From an uncultured Eisenbergiella sp. (GTDB lineage: Bacteria > Bacillota > Clostridia > Lachnospirales > Lachnospiraceae), in assembly GCA_947598825.1 (NCBI GenBank), contig CANQFM010000017.1:1-49808 (forward strand): DNA of 49,808 nucleotides, written 5' to 3'. The position numbers were made by a program, and so were the translations under genes. Of the stretch, positions 17,566 to 26,180 are shown one piece after another. Under the pieces are notes generated by a model. It was not told the origin of the DNA and searched no databases. It saw nothing but the letters and a program-made list of their open reading frames with translations. How positions within the stretch are numbered: position 1 is the first letter of the stretch; the number at the start of each line of letters is the position of its first letter.

Positions 17566-17745
17566 AACCACAAAAACATACTGATACTGTGGATGATGTA
17601 AATAAAAAGTCTCCATTTTATCAGGGTTTGCGATATACCATGTCCTGCCGTAGCAACATGAAGGCGGCCGCACCATAGCTGCCGGTCGTATGGCTGCGCG
17701 CATCGAATATACGCACGAAAGCATTAAGTCAGGCATATAATAGAC
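17566..17745. other. Island-to-core junction region, possible coding scrap
   Basis: No gene is supported here. One plus-strand frame around 17658-17741 is open without a start and reads RTIAAGRMAARIEYTHESIK, which looks protein-like, but it is only about 28 codons and cannot be assigned. Base composition changes from AT-rich to GC-richer within this stretch, so it probably contains the right edge of the island. Confidence 0.45.
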
Positions 17746-17746
17746 A

Positions 17747-17792
17747 ACGAAAGCAGGGACGCCAGGTCTACTTGGATGTCCCTGTTTTCGTT
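17747..17792 (+). terminator. Long hairpin, probable terminator at the island's right edge
   Basis: ACGAAA-G-CAGGGAC (17747-17760) pairs with GTCCCTG-T-TTTCGT (17779-17792), with one opposed G/T mismatch or wobble. The loop of about 18 nt can itself fold. The tract after it is T-rich (TTCTT). It lies just before the promoter of the next operon. Confidence 0.65.
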
Positions 17793-17802
17793 TCTTCGGG
17801 GA

Positions 17803-17831
17803 TTGCTAAAGTAAGGGAAATATTGTACCAT
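17803..17831 (+). promoter_or_regulatory. Putative promoter of the sensory operon
   Basis: TTGCTA (17803-17808) and TACCAT (17826-17831) are 17 bp apart and lie about 85 nt upstream of the lipoprotein start. The -10 box matches consensus at four of six positions, so this is a moderate candidate. Confidence 0.45.
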
Positions 17832-17918
17832 AGTAATGCAGTGTAAATTTTGAAGATGTCCTAAGATGGGGATTTTGAAGTTATGCTCCTTCGTGATACC
17901 GGAAAAAAGAACGATATG

Positions 17919-19853
17919 ATGAATGTAAAAAAGATGCTCTGTCTGACGTTGGCCTGCCTCTGTCTCGGCGGTTGTGCTTCGCAGAAGACGGAAACATCGG
18001 GCGAAGATAAAATAGTCGTTACCATGCTGTATACCAGGGATCTGCCCAGTCTGGAAGAACTTGTGGAAACTACATATACCGATATCGATCTTCAGATCGA
18101 GAGAAACGCGGCGGGGACGATCGACGGCGAAACAGAGCGCCGTCTGCGCAACGGGCACGGCAGCGATATTGTGGTATCCACCCTTGTGGCAGGCGACGTG
18201 CTGGATTATCTTGCGGATCTGAGCGCGGATGAATATATCTCGGCATACCAGTCCGGCATTATGCACAAGACCACTTGGGAAGGGAAAAATCTTTTTATCC
18301 CGCTTCCGGCGCAATATTACGGGTATATCTATAACGTTACGCTGGCGCGTGAAAACGGCCTGTCGGTTCCCACGACGCAGGACGAACTGCTGGCGATGCT
18401 TGAACAAGCGAAAGAGGAGCATTTCGGCACGGACGAAAACGGGTCTGTTTTTGCCGTAAACGGGACGCCCGCCACGACGGCGACCTTTGCCTTTGCGACA
18501 AAGATCCCGGATTTCTTTGGGCTTTCTGACGGCATCAGGTGGCTGGACGATATGAAAAATGGAAAAGCCTCTTTCACCGGTTCCCTTGAAACGTGTCTGG
18601 ATCTGCCGTTGGAAATGATAGAAAAGGGATATATGGATCCGTTTCCCTTTACCGCTGTTTCCAATTCGGTACCGGTCCTCGAAAAAATGAGCGGCGGGGA
18701 AATGCTGATGATATTTGATAACGTCACGATGCTGGATCAGATCCGGAAGAGCAGCAGTTATGAATTTGATATGCTGCCGATGCTCAGCGATGAGGGAAAT
18801 CCTGCATGGACGGTTTCCGCTCCGACGGCATTCCTCGGGATCAATAAGGCCCTTATCGAAGACGGCCGGGAGGATTGTCTGGATGCCTGCCGGAAAATAC
18901 TTGGCCTTTTGTCCACTCCCGCAGGCCAGGACGCTTTTATGATGGATAATGGGGCGGCCTATTCGTATCTGGTGGACTATACCCCCGGAGCGGATATCGT
19001 TCCCGGCGGGATCAAAGAATGTATTGAAGAAGGCTATAACTATAATATTTCGATATCCAACGATTTCATGCGCTATTTCGGCAACCGCTGCAATGCCGTA
19101 CTCTGCGGACAAAAGGATATTGCGTCTGCGTTTGCGGAGATAGATGGATTTATGCAGGGCGGCGAAAGCGAAAGCGACACGCTGATCGGAACGATCGATC
19201 ATGATATGCTGGTTGAGAATTATAATGTGCGCCTGGGAGAGACTGAGATCGGAAATCTGGTCTCGGATGCGGTCAGGGAAATAACCGGCGCGGATATCGC
19301 CGTGGTGAACGGCGGCTCTATCAGAGGCAGCCTGTATAAAGGCGATCTTTACAACTATGATCTGGATTATGTCTGTCCCTATCAGAATCGTATCATCGTT
19401 CTCGAAGTGAATGCGGATGTCATAAGGAGTATGCTTTCCAACAGCTTATCGGCCATGGTACGCGATGGCGGGATACCGGGAGGAAGATTTCTCAATGTGT
19501 CAGGGCTGAAATATTCTTTTGCCCCGCCGACTGAGGACGCTCCGGCGCAGCTTGTGGATGTGACGCTCCCGGACGGCTCCTTGCTTAATGAAAATGCCGG
19601 ATATACGATCGCCGTAACGGATTATATGGCGGGCGTCAGCGGATATCTTGACAATAACGGCGACGGCTTTACCATGCTCAACGTTTACAGCAGCGATACC
19701 CCGAAAGCCGAAAACGTAAAGCTGGTCCGGGAAACGGAATATACCTTGCGCAGCGTGCTGGAAGAATATATCATCAGCCATAATGACGAAGAAATAGCAT
19801 CGAAGGTCGAGGGAAGGATCACATCGGTGGATGAAAATGAGGGAAGGTCTTGA
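17919..19853 (+). CDS. Lipoprotein: solute-binding domain fused to 5'-nucleotidase C-terminal domain
   Basis: A protein of about 644 aa. ATG 17919 (or 17916) is preferred over 17883 because it puts a proper lipoprotein signal at the N-terminus: KK, a hydrophobic run and lipobox LGGC with Cys19. Residues about 30-410 fit a family 1 extracellular solute-binding protein (sugar-type), with FIPLPAQYYGYIYNVTL and SAPTAFLGINKAL. Residues about 420-630 fit the 5'-nucleotidase C-terminal domain: GNLVSDAVREITGADIAVVN, then GGSIRGSL, YNYDLDYVCPYQNRIIVLEV and the GYTIAVTDYMAGVSGY/DGFTML region. The metallophosphatase half that does catalysis is missing, so nucleotide hydrolysis is unlikely. No permease or ATPase genes are adjacent. 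It overlaps the sensor kinase gene by 23 nt, so a sensing role is inferred. Confidence 0.88.
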   Translation: MNVKKMLCLTLACLCLGGCASQKTETSGEDKIVVTMLYTRDLPSLEELVETTYTDIDLQIERNAAGTIDGETERRLRNGHGSDIVVSTLVAGDVLDYLADLSADEYISAYQSGIMHKTTWEGKNLFIPLPAQYYGYIYNVTLARENGLSVPTTQDELLAMLEQAKEEHFGTDENGSVFAVNGTPATTATFAFATKIPDFFGLSDGIRWLDDMKNGKASFTGSLETCLDLPLEMIEKGYMDPFPFTAVSNSVPVLEKMSGGEMLMIFDNVTMLDQIRKSSSYEFDMLPMLSDEGNPAWTVSAPTAFLGINKALIEDGREDCLDACRKILGLLSTPAGQDAFMMDNGAAYSYLVDYTPGADIVPGGIKECIEEGYNYNISISNDFMRYFGNRCNAVLCGQKDIASAFAEIDGFMQGGESESDTLIGTIDHDMLVENYNVRLGETEIGNLVSDAVREITGADIAVVNGGSIRGSLYKGDLYNYDLDYVCPYQNRIIVLEVNADVIRSMLSNSLSAMVRDGGIPGGRFLNVSGLKYSFAPPTEDAPAQLVDVTLPDGSLLNENAGYTIAVTDYMAGVSGYLDNNGDGFTMLNVYSSDTPKAENVKLVRETEYTLRSVLEEYIISHNDEEIASKVEGRITSVDENEGRS

Positions 19854-22050
19854 CAAGAGAATTTCACACAGACGGTTTTATGCCGTGCTGATTTTGGCGA
19901 TCGTGCTTGTGTGCCTGCTGGTGGGCTGGCTGATCGCCGCCGCGGCGGTGATCACATCTGATTTTACGAAAAACATGAACGCCATGTATCTGCGGGAGAT
20001 GACAAATCTGACGCAGGCCAATTTCAAATCGGGGCTTTCCATGAGGTACAGCGGGCTGAAGGCTGTGGCGGAAAGCGTCAATGACGAAGACACGCAAAGT
20101 CTGGCGGCGATGGAAAGGTTCATAACCGACGCCGAGAAGAACAACGACTTTGAGTTTATGGCGTTTGTCGACGAGGATGGTTTTTATTACAGCAGGGACG
20201 GAAAGCGCCCTGCAGCATCCAAGCTCAGCTTTCTTGCTCAACTGCTCAACGGAGAGGATGAACTTGTTTCCTATAACGAAACGTTTCTGGATAACAATAT
20301 GATCGTTCTCGGTGCGCAGATATCTCCGATATCCTTTGACGGGGCGGAGATGATCGGGATCATTGCGGGATTTACCGCAGACTCCATCGGACAGCATCTG
20401 TTCCTGCGCAGTGAGGATGGACAGACCAATGCCAGTATCGTGGCCGGAGACGGCAGCTTTATCGTTTATAATACCTTTTTCTCCGATCTTCCCAAAGGCA
20501 GCAATGTTCTTTCCAAATTCAGGGAATACGCCGACTTTGACGAGGGCTTTTCCGTGGAGCAGATAGAGGAGGATTTCAGGGACGGCAATGCCGGTATGGT
20601 GGTATTCCAGGCGGTCGGAACCCATATGTGTATGTATTATTCGCCGATAGAGGGCACGGAATGGTATATGCTCATGGAAGTGCCCTATGAGGTCGTCGAT
20701 GAAATGACCGAGGAGCTGAGCAGCCGTCTCAACAGGAACGCGATCACCATGATGGCTTCCGTGATGCTGTTGATCCTGATCATCTTTTTCATCTATCTCA
20801 TGAATCTGAGGGCCCACTCAAAGCAGTTGGAGGCCGCTCGCGAATCGGCTGAAAAAGCGCAGAGGGCCGCTGAACAGGCAAGCCTTGCGAAAAGCGAGTT
20901 TTTAAGCCGCATGAGCCATGAGATTCGCACGCCCATGAACGGTATCATCGGCATGACGGAGATCGCCCGCCAGCATAAGGACGAGCCGGAGAAGGTGGAG
21001 GACTGCCTGAAAAAAGTATCCCTCTCGTCGAAACATCTGATGTCGCTGATCAACGATGTGCTGGATATGTCAAAGATCGAAAGCGGGAAGATACAGCTCA
21101 AAAACGAGCTTTTCAATCTGCAGCTCTTTTTGGAGAATCTTGAGAATATTTACAGCATACAGGCGGAGGAAAAGGGGATCGATTTTGGAATCTCCCTGTT
21201 TGGCAGGATCGATGAATTTATCGGAGGCGATTCCCTGCGCCTCAATCAGATCCTCACCAATCTTCTTTCCAATGCTTTTAAGTTCACGCCAAAAGGCGGC
21301 AGGGTCACTCTTGGCGTCAGCGAACTGAAGCATGAGGACGATCTTATCCTGCTGCATTTTTCGGTCAAGGATACGGGCATAGGCATAAAAAAGGAGAATC
21401 TCGATAAGATATTTGAGGCGTTTGAACAGGAAAATGCCGAGATCACCCATAAGTTTGGCGGGACAGGTCTTGGTCTGTCGATCGTCCGCAGGTTTTCCGA
21501 ACTGATGGGCGGTTCTGTCACGGTAAACAGCGAATACGGCAAAGGGTCGGAATTTGCGGTCGATCTGCCCTTTACCGTTACCGAAAATGCCCGCATGATA
21601 GACTGGAAAAAGGATAAGTCCCCGGAGGTAAGAGCCGCCGAAAATAAAACCTACGATTTTAATGGAAAACATATTTTGCTCGCCGAGGATAACGAGTTGA
21701 ACCGTGAGATCGCCGTTGAACTGCTCGGAACGGGCACGGGCGCCCTGATCGACGAGGCCGAGGACGGACAAAAGGCGGTTGCGCTTTTTGCGCAGAGCAA
21801 AACGAATTATTACGACCTGATCCTTATGGATATTCAGATGCCGCGGATGGACGGCTTTGAGGCGACCAGAAGGATACGCGCGATGGAGCGGCCCGACGCG
21901 GCGTCTGTCCCCATCTTTGCAATGACCGCCAATGCGTTTGCCGAGGACGAGGAAAAAAGCCGGCAGGCGGGCATGAACGCGCATCTTTCCAAGCCTCTTG
22001 AAATTTCCGCGGTACTGGCGGCGATGAACGAAATACTGAACCGTGACTGA
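19831..22050 (+). CDS. Hybrid sensor histidine kinase with receiver domain
   Basis: A 739-aa inner-membrane hybrid kinase. TM1 is at about residues 12-36 and TM2 at about 305-327; the 270 residues between them look like an extracytoplasmic Cache-type sensor (IVAGDGSFIVYNTFF, GTEWYMLMEVPYEVVDEM). A short helical linker leads to HisKA with SHEIRTPMNGI (H363), HATPase motifs NLLSNAFKF, DTGIGI and GGTGLGLSIV, and a receiver domain with AEDNELNRE and the phosphoacceptor D667 in LILMDIQMPRMDG. No HPt domain and no separate output protein are nearby, so its phosphorelay partner is elsewhere. The overlap with the lipoprotein gene points to one signalling unit. The start could also be ATG 19837. Confidence 0.93.
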   Translation: MKMREGLDKRISHRRFYAVLILAIVLVCLLVGWLIAAAAVITSDFTKNMNAMYLREMTNLTQANFKSGLSMRYSGLKAVAESVNDEDTQSLAAMERFITDAEKNNDFEFMAFVDEDGFYYSRDGKRPAASKLSFLAQLLNGEDELVSYNETFLDNNMIVLGAQISPISFDGAEMIGIIAGFTADSIGQHLFLRSEDGQTNASIVAGDGSFIVYNTFFSDLPKGSNVLSKFREYADFDEGFSVEQIEEDFRDGNAGMVVFQAVGTHMCMYYSPIEGTEWYMLMEVPYEVVDEMTEELSSRLNRNAITMMASVMLLILIIFFIYLMNLRAHSKQLEAARESAEKAQRAAEQASLAKSEFLSRMSHEIRTPMNGIIGMTEIARQHKDEPEKVEDCLKKVSLSSKHLMSLINDVLDMSKIESGKIQLKNELFNLQLFLENLENIYSIQAEEKGIDFGISLFGRIDEFIGGDSLRLNQILTNLLSNAFKFTPKGGRVTLGVSELKHEDDLILLHFSVKDTGIGIKKENLDKIFEAFEQENAEITHKFGGTGLGLSIVRRFSELMGGSVTVNSEYGKGSEFAVDLPFTVTENARMIDWKKDKSPEVRAAENKTYDFNGKHILLAEDNELNREIAVELLGTGTGALIDEAEDGQKAVALFAQSKTNYYDLILMDIQMPRMDGFEATRRIRAMERPDAASVPIFAMTANAFAEDEEKSRQAGMNAHLSKPLEISAVLAAMNEILNRD

Positions 22051-22091
22051 AACGGGGAGAAAGTCCTTTTTGCGTTTGAAAGGAGAAGCTT

Positions 22092-23390
22092 ATGCCGGAT
22101 TATTCGTTGTATGATATTTTGTTTTATATGCTTTTGTATGGATTTTTAGGCTGGATGACGGAGGTGGTCTATTATTCCGTCCGGGATCGGCATTTTATCA
22201 ACCGGGGATTTATCAGCCTGCCGCTGCATGTGCCCTGCGGGATATCCTTTGGGATTCTCATTCAGGTGCTTCCGTCTCTGGAAAGAAATTATGTGCTGCA
22301 GTTTATCGCCGCCGCAGCCGTGTTTTCTGTGGTCTACAGCCTGGCAGGCGTGTTTAACCACCGGATGAGCCAGCTTGCCCGGTTTGAAAACGAGGAAACG
22401 TTTTCCGGCACGAGAAAGAGCTGGCTGGAAATGTCCCTGCGCGCCCTGGCCGGCGTTCTGGTCTGTCAGATCGTACATCCCGTCCTGATGGCGGGCATCC
22501 TGCTGTTGCCGGGGCTGCTTATCCGCATCGTAGTCTGGGTCGGCGTGATCATGCTGCTGTTGGATTTTGCCGTCATGCTTTATGCGGTTCGCCGGCAGAA
22601 GGCGCTGCCGGAAGAGGAAGTCGTTTCCCGGGAGAGGACGCAGCGGCTTGCGGACCGGATCACCCGGCATGTATGGAAACGTCTGTCCCGGGCTTATCCG
22701 GGGATCGAAGCGTCCGGCAAAACGGGAGAGGGCAGCGACCCCATTGTTTTTGCCAAAGGGATCTGTCTGGATAAGATAGTATGGGTCTTTTTGATCTGCG
22801 CCCTGCTGGGGGATATCATTGAGACGTTTTACTGCGGGTTGGTGAACGGGAAGTGGATGAACCGTTCCAGCGTGCTTTACGGCCCGTTCAGCTTCGTTTG
22901 GGGGATCGGCGCGGTGGTGCTGACGATTGCGCTGCGCCAGGTGGCGAATAAGTCGGACCGATATGTTTTCGTGGGCGGCTTTGTGATCGGCGGTACATAC
23001 GAATATCTGTGCAGCGTCTTTACCGAACTGGTCTTCGGGACGGTGTTCTGGGATTACAGCGATATGCCGCTCAACATCGGCGGCCGTACCAACGTGCTGT
23101 TCTGCTTTTTCTGGGGGCTTCTGGCCGTGGTCTGGGTGAAGATCCTCTATCCGCCGCTGGAGCGCTTTATTGAAAAGATCCCGCCGGTGACGGGAAAGGT
23201 CGTGACGTGGGTCATTGTTTTTGTGATGGTCTGCAACGGGCTGCTCACCTCGGCCGCCATGCTGCGGTATCATACCCGGGCCGACAGGCCGGAGGCGGAC
23301 GGGCGCGTGGAGGCGTTTTTGGATGAGCAGTACGACGACGCCTATATGGAAGAGCGCTGGCCGAATATGATCGTGGCCGACGGGACGTAA
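22092..23390 (+). CDS. CmpB-family (ABC transporter type IV-like) membrane protein
   Basis: A 432-aa polytopic protein made of two CmpB-like units. The first (about 5-160) starts LYDILFYMLLYGFLGWMTEV with FINRGFISLPLHVPCG. The second (about 225-390) has LLGDIIETFYCGLVNGKWMN and SVLYGPFSFVWGIGAV. The pattern of TM helix, conserved glycines and Arg/Asn loop is that of the Firmicutes family annotated as putative ABC transporter permease; no substrate is known. A strong ribosome binding site (AAAGGAGAAGCTT) precedes ATG 22092. It follows the kinase by about 40 nt, so it may be co-transcribed, and ends before a strong terminator. Confidence 0.85.
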   Translation: MPDYSLYDILFYMLLYGFLGWMTEVVYYSVRDRHFINRGFISLPLHVPCGISFGILIQVLPSLERNYVLQFIAAAAVFSVVYSLAGVFNHRMSQLARFENEETFSGTRKSWLEMSLRALAGVLVCQIVHPVLMAGILLLPGLLIRIVVWVGVIMLLLDFAVMLYAVRRQKALPEEEVVSRERTQRLADRITRHVWKRLSRAYPGIEASGKTGEGSDPIVFAKGICLDKIVWVFLICALLGDIIETFYCGLVNGKWMNRSSVLYGPFSFVWGIGAVVLTIALRQVANKSDRYVFVGGFVIGGTYEYLCSVFTELVFGTVFWDYSDMPLNIGGRTNVLFCFFWGLLAVVWVKILYPPLERFIEKIPPVTGKVVTWVIVFVMVCNGLLTSAAMLRYHTRADRPEADGRVEAFLDEQYDDAYMEERWPNMIVADGT

Positions 23391-23418
23391 TGAAACGTAA
23401 CGATAGCCGCGCAAAAGA

Positions 23419-23462
23419 GAAAGGACGGGATGCCCTCGTGGCAGGGCGCCCGTCCTTTTTTC
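23419..23462 (+). terminator. Strong terminator between convergent genes
   Basis: AAAGGACGGG (23420-23429) pairs with CCCGTCCTTT (23449-23458), with an inner GCCC/GGGC stem and a run of seven Ts. The A-rich 5' side lets it also act in the minus direction, for the sugar kinase whose stop lies at 23478. Confidence 0.9.
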
Positions 23463-23477
23463 CTCCATAGGTGTGGA

Positions 23478-24566
23478 CTATCTCTTGATATCGTAGTTCA
23501 TGTTCATCAGGTTGCGGATGCTGTCCGCATCGTCCGTAATGTTGGCGTCCCCGTGGATCGTGTGCTTGATGACGCTGCTGGCCACAGCAAAATTGATCAT
23601 ATCCATGGGGCGGTAGCCGTGGAGCATCGCATAGATCAGCCCTGCCGCAAAAGCGTCCCCGCCGCCGACCCGGTCCAGAATATGGAAAGTGAACAGGCGG
23701 CTTTCAAAGGTGTGCCCCTCGTACCACATGAAAGCCTTCAGGCTGTTTTCACTGCCGCTGTGGGCATAGCGCACATGGCGGGCGATGCACTTGAGATTCG
23801 GATAGCGCTCCACGAAAGCATGGAAGATTTCGTCCTGCTGTTCATAGGAAGGCTGCAGCGGCACGCCGTCCTTGCAGTCGCCCTTGCTGTGATCGTTTTC
23901 ATCCCGCCAGAGGTGATACGGCTCGATGCCGAGAAGCACGTCCACATAGGGCAGGCATTGGGTACAGAAATCCCTGGCCTGTTCCCAGGTCCAGAGGGCG
24001 CTGCGGAAGTTGCCGTCAAAGCTGACGGTCAGTCCCATTTCTTTGGCCGTTTTCAGGCAGTCCAGGATAAAACGGCTGCAGTTTTCGCCCAGGGCCGGCG
24101 TGATGCCGCTCAGATGGAGCCAGTCAAAGCCTTCCAGCAGAGCGTGCAGATCCACCTTGGAAAAATCGTATTCCGTGATCGCGCTGTGCTTGCGGTCATA
24201 GATGACCTTGCTGGCCCGGATGCCGTAGCCGGTTTCCAGGTAATAGGTGCCCAGCCGGTGGGAGGGCGTCTCCTCCGGAGTGCTTAAGATCATGGGCGTA
24301 CAGTGGACATCGTTGCTGCGCAGCATACGGATGGCGCTTTTGCCGATGCTGTTATTGGGCACGACGGAAAAGAAAGTGCTGTCCACTCCCAGGTTGGCCA
24401 GCGCCAGCGCGATGTTGGCCTCGCTGCCGCCGTAGCTGGCCTCGAAGCTGCTGGCCATGCGCAGCTTTTCATAGTTGGGCGGCGTCAGCCGCAGCATGAT
24501 CTCCCCGATGGCCAGAAATTTCGCCCGGTTGTCTGTGTTTACCAGTAACGGATTATGATGTTCCAT
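23478..24566 (-). CDS. kdgK: PfkB-family sugar kinase, probable 2-dehydro-3-deoxygluconokinase
   Basis: A 362-aa ribokinase-family enzyme. The N-terminal part has GEIMLRLTPP and a glycine-rich SYGGSEANIALALANLG, which contacts the sugar. The ATP/anion-hole motif DRVGGGDAFAAGLIYAML (Asp as catalytic base) is near the C-terminus. Early strand and loop features fit KdgK-type kinases, which phosphorylate KDG in hexuronate breakdown, but other substrates (fructose, for instance) are possible. The start at 24566 is chosen because GGGGGG lies 8 nt upstream; the next upstream in-frame codon that could start is ATT. Monocistronic, with its own promoter and a shared terminator. Its substrate class fits the nearby GPH transporter. 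Confidence 0.88.
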   Translation of the reverse strand: MEHHNPLLVNTDNRAKFLAIGEIMLRLTPPNYEKLRMASSFEASYGGSEANIALALANLGVDSTFFSVVPNNSIGKSAIRMLRSNDVHCTPMILSTPEETPSHRLGTYYLETGYGIRASKVIYDRKHSAITEYDFSKVDLHALLEGFDWLHLSGITPALGENCSRFILDCLKTAKEMGLTVSFDGNFRSALWTWEQARDFCTQCLPYVDVLLGIEPYHLWRDENDHSKGDCKDGVPLQPSYEQQDEIFHAFVERYPNLKCIARHVRYAHSGSENSLKAFMWYEGHTFESRLFTFHILDRVGGGDAFAAGLIYAMLHGYRPMDMINFAVASSVIKHTIHGDANITDDADSIRNLMNMNYDIKR

Positions 24567-24620
24567 AAAAAATCCCCCCAATCCTTCTCGTGTTGTGCGG
24601 CGTTGCGGTTCTATATTTCA

Positions 24621-24649
24621 AGTATACCAGAAAGAGGGCGCAAAGACAA
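24621..24649 (-). promoter_or_regulatory. Promoter of the sugar kinase
   Basis: On the minus strand, TTGTCT (24649-24644) and TATACT (24626-24621) are separated by exactly 17 bp, about 55 nt upstream of the kinase start. No clear operator palindrome is seen. Confidence 0.75.
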
Positions 24650-24757
24650 GACAGAAGGCGCTGTCATAGTCAGGTAACAGGAAGGCACAGGATCCGGGGG
24701 ACGCGTCCGCCGTTTTTTGGTTTTTTTGTGAAAAAAGCAGAAAAAGACGGATTATCC

Positions 24758-24786
24758 TTGAAAAAAGTTGTAAAAAAGTGTATGCT
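24758..24786 (+). promoter_or_regulatory. Promoter of the TM-helix-repeat protein
   Basis: TTGAAA (24758-24763) and TATGCT (24781-24786) have a 17-bp spacer. The leader to the start codon is about 40 nt and holds a GGGGG ribosome binding site. Confidence 0.7.
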
Positions 24787-24832
24787 TATGATTGGAAACC
24801 AATTCCAATAAAAAAATAAGGGGGTTACTGTT

Positions 24833-26041
24833 ATGAGTGAAATGTTACAGCGTTTATTGTCGCCTGTAGCCAGCTTCCTGTGGGCCATTATCCTGCTGAT
24901 CATCGCCTTCATCGCGGCGAAGATCGTAAAGGGCCTGGTCAAGAAGCTGTTGGGCGCCATACACGCGGAGAAGTTCCTGTCGAAGCTGGGCGTGAAGGAC
25001 GTGTCCACGGGCAGCGAAGTCGAATTTGTCGCGAAGCTGGCCTATTTTGTGACGTTTCTGCTGTTTTTGCCTGCAGTTTTGGATAAGCTGGGAATGCAGA
25101 GCGTTTCTTCTCCGATCACCAGCATGGTGAATCATTTCCTGGGCTTTATCCCGAACCTGGTGGGCGCGGCTATCATCATCGGGATCGGCATCTTTCTGGC
25201 AAAGATGGTACGGCAGCTTTTGCTCGCCGTTCTCAGAGCGGTCAAGGTAGATGAGCTGCAGAAGAAATTCGGTATCGAGGCAACGGAAAAGACCGCTTTT
25301 TCCACGATCATTGCCAATATCATCTATGCCCTGCTTTTGCTGATGATTATTACCTCCGCGCTGGATGAACTGGGGATCGCGGCGATCTCCAGCCCGGCCA
25401 AGGTCATTGTGGCGTCGATCTTCTCGATCTTCCCCAACGTCCTGGCGGCGATCGTTATCATTGCGGTGGGCGTTTTTATCGCGCAGTTGGTCGCGAAGCT
25501 TCTGGAGTCCCTGCTGGCAGGGGTAGGCGCGGATGCGCTGCTGGAGAAGCTTTCCGCAGATTCCGGTAAGAAGATCGTTCTTTCCAAGGCGATCAGCACT
25601 GTGGTGAAGGTAGTCCTGATCGTGATCTTTTTGGTACAGGGGATCAATGTGCTGGAGCTGGATGTACTTACGAACATCGGCGCGGCAATCATTGCCTATC
25701 TGCCTAAGGTTCTGGCGGCGGTGATCATCTTGGCCATCGGCCTGTTTGCAGCCAATGCGGCGCAGTCGGCGCTGGAGAAGAAATTCCCTGCGGCCAGGGG
25801 CGCTATCCTGGCGGCGAAAGCGGCGATCTACGTTTTGGTAGCTTTCATGTGCTTAAGCCAGCTTGGCATTGCCACGAGGATCGTGGAGACGGCGTTTGTC
25901 CTGTTCATCGCGGCGGCCTGCGTGGCCCTTGCCCTTTCCTTCGGCCTGGGCGGGAAGAAGTTCGCGGCCCATGTGCTGGCGGCGCTGGAAGAAAAGCACC
26001 TAAAGGGCGCTGCGCCGACGGAAGAAGAAGAGACGAAGTGA
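24833..26041 (+). CDS. Mechanosensitive-channel-like TM helix repeat protein
   Basis: A 402-aa, very hydrophobic protein containing several copies of a TM-helix unit (conserved TM helix, PF05552-like). Each unit is a long hydrophobic helix ending in basic residues and a KKL/LEKL segment: near 15-45, 100-140, 195-235 and 275-320. Recurrent phrases are FIPNLVGAAIIIGIGIFLAK, IFPNVLAAIVIIAVGVFIAQ and YLPKVLAAVIILAIGLFAAN. No MscS beta domain follows, so it is not a standard MscS channel. An osmotic-stress or membrane-tension role is inferred from the family. Monocistronic, bounded by a good promoter and a terminator. Confidence 0.85.
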   Translation: MSEMLQRLLSPVASFLWAIILLIIAFIAAKIVKGLVKKLLGAIHAEKFLSKLGVKDVSTGSEVEFVAKLAYFVTFLLFLPAVLDKLGMQSVSSPITSMVNHFLGFIPNLVGAAIIIGIGIFLAKMVRQLLLAVLRAVKVDELQKKFGIEATEKTAFSTIIANIIYALLLLMIITSALDELGIAAISSPAKVIVASIFSIFPNVLAAIVIIAVGVFIAQLVAKLLESLLAGVGADALLEKLSADSGKKIVLSKAISTVVKVVLIVIFLVQGINVLELDVLTNIGAAIIAYLPKVLAAVIILAIGLFAANAAQSALEKKFPAARGAILAAKAAIYVLVAFMCLSQLGIATRIVETAFVLFIAAACVALALSFGLGGKKFAAHVLAALEEKHLKGAAPTEEEETK

Positions 26042-26086
26042 CCGTGATAGCATAAAGCGGCCGTTATGGGATACTACATAAGGATA

Positions 26087-26119
26087 AAACTGCCATATCT
26101 TCGGGTATGGCAGTTTTTT
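26087..26119 (+). terminator. Terminator after the TM-helix-repeat gene
   Basis: AACTGCCATA (26088-26097) pairs with TATGGCAGTT (26106-26115) around a TCTTCGGG loop, followed by six Ts. A clear intrinsic terminator. Confidence 0.92.
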
Positions 26120-26180
26120 CGGCAGGATATGCCGGCATGAAACGGCATCGCCATCGGGCGGCGCCGGAAAGCGAGGAGAT

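Noticed and set aside
17724-19202. Minus-strand open frame of 492 codons opposite the lipoprotein
   Set aside because: Shadow of the solute-binding domain gene; protein is Arg/His rich without motifs.
22146-23468. Long open frame of 440 codons on the minus strand opposite the CmpB-family gene
   Set aside because: Composition (His, Gln, Arg rich, no domain) is typical of the antisense of a GC-rich gene; the plus strand encodes a recognised protein with a good ribosome binding site.
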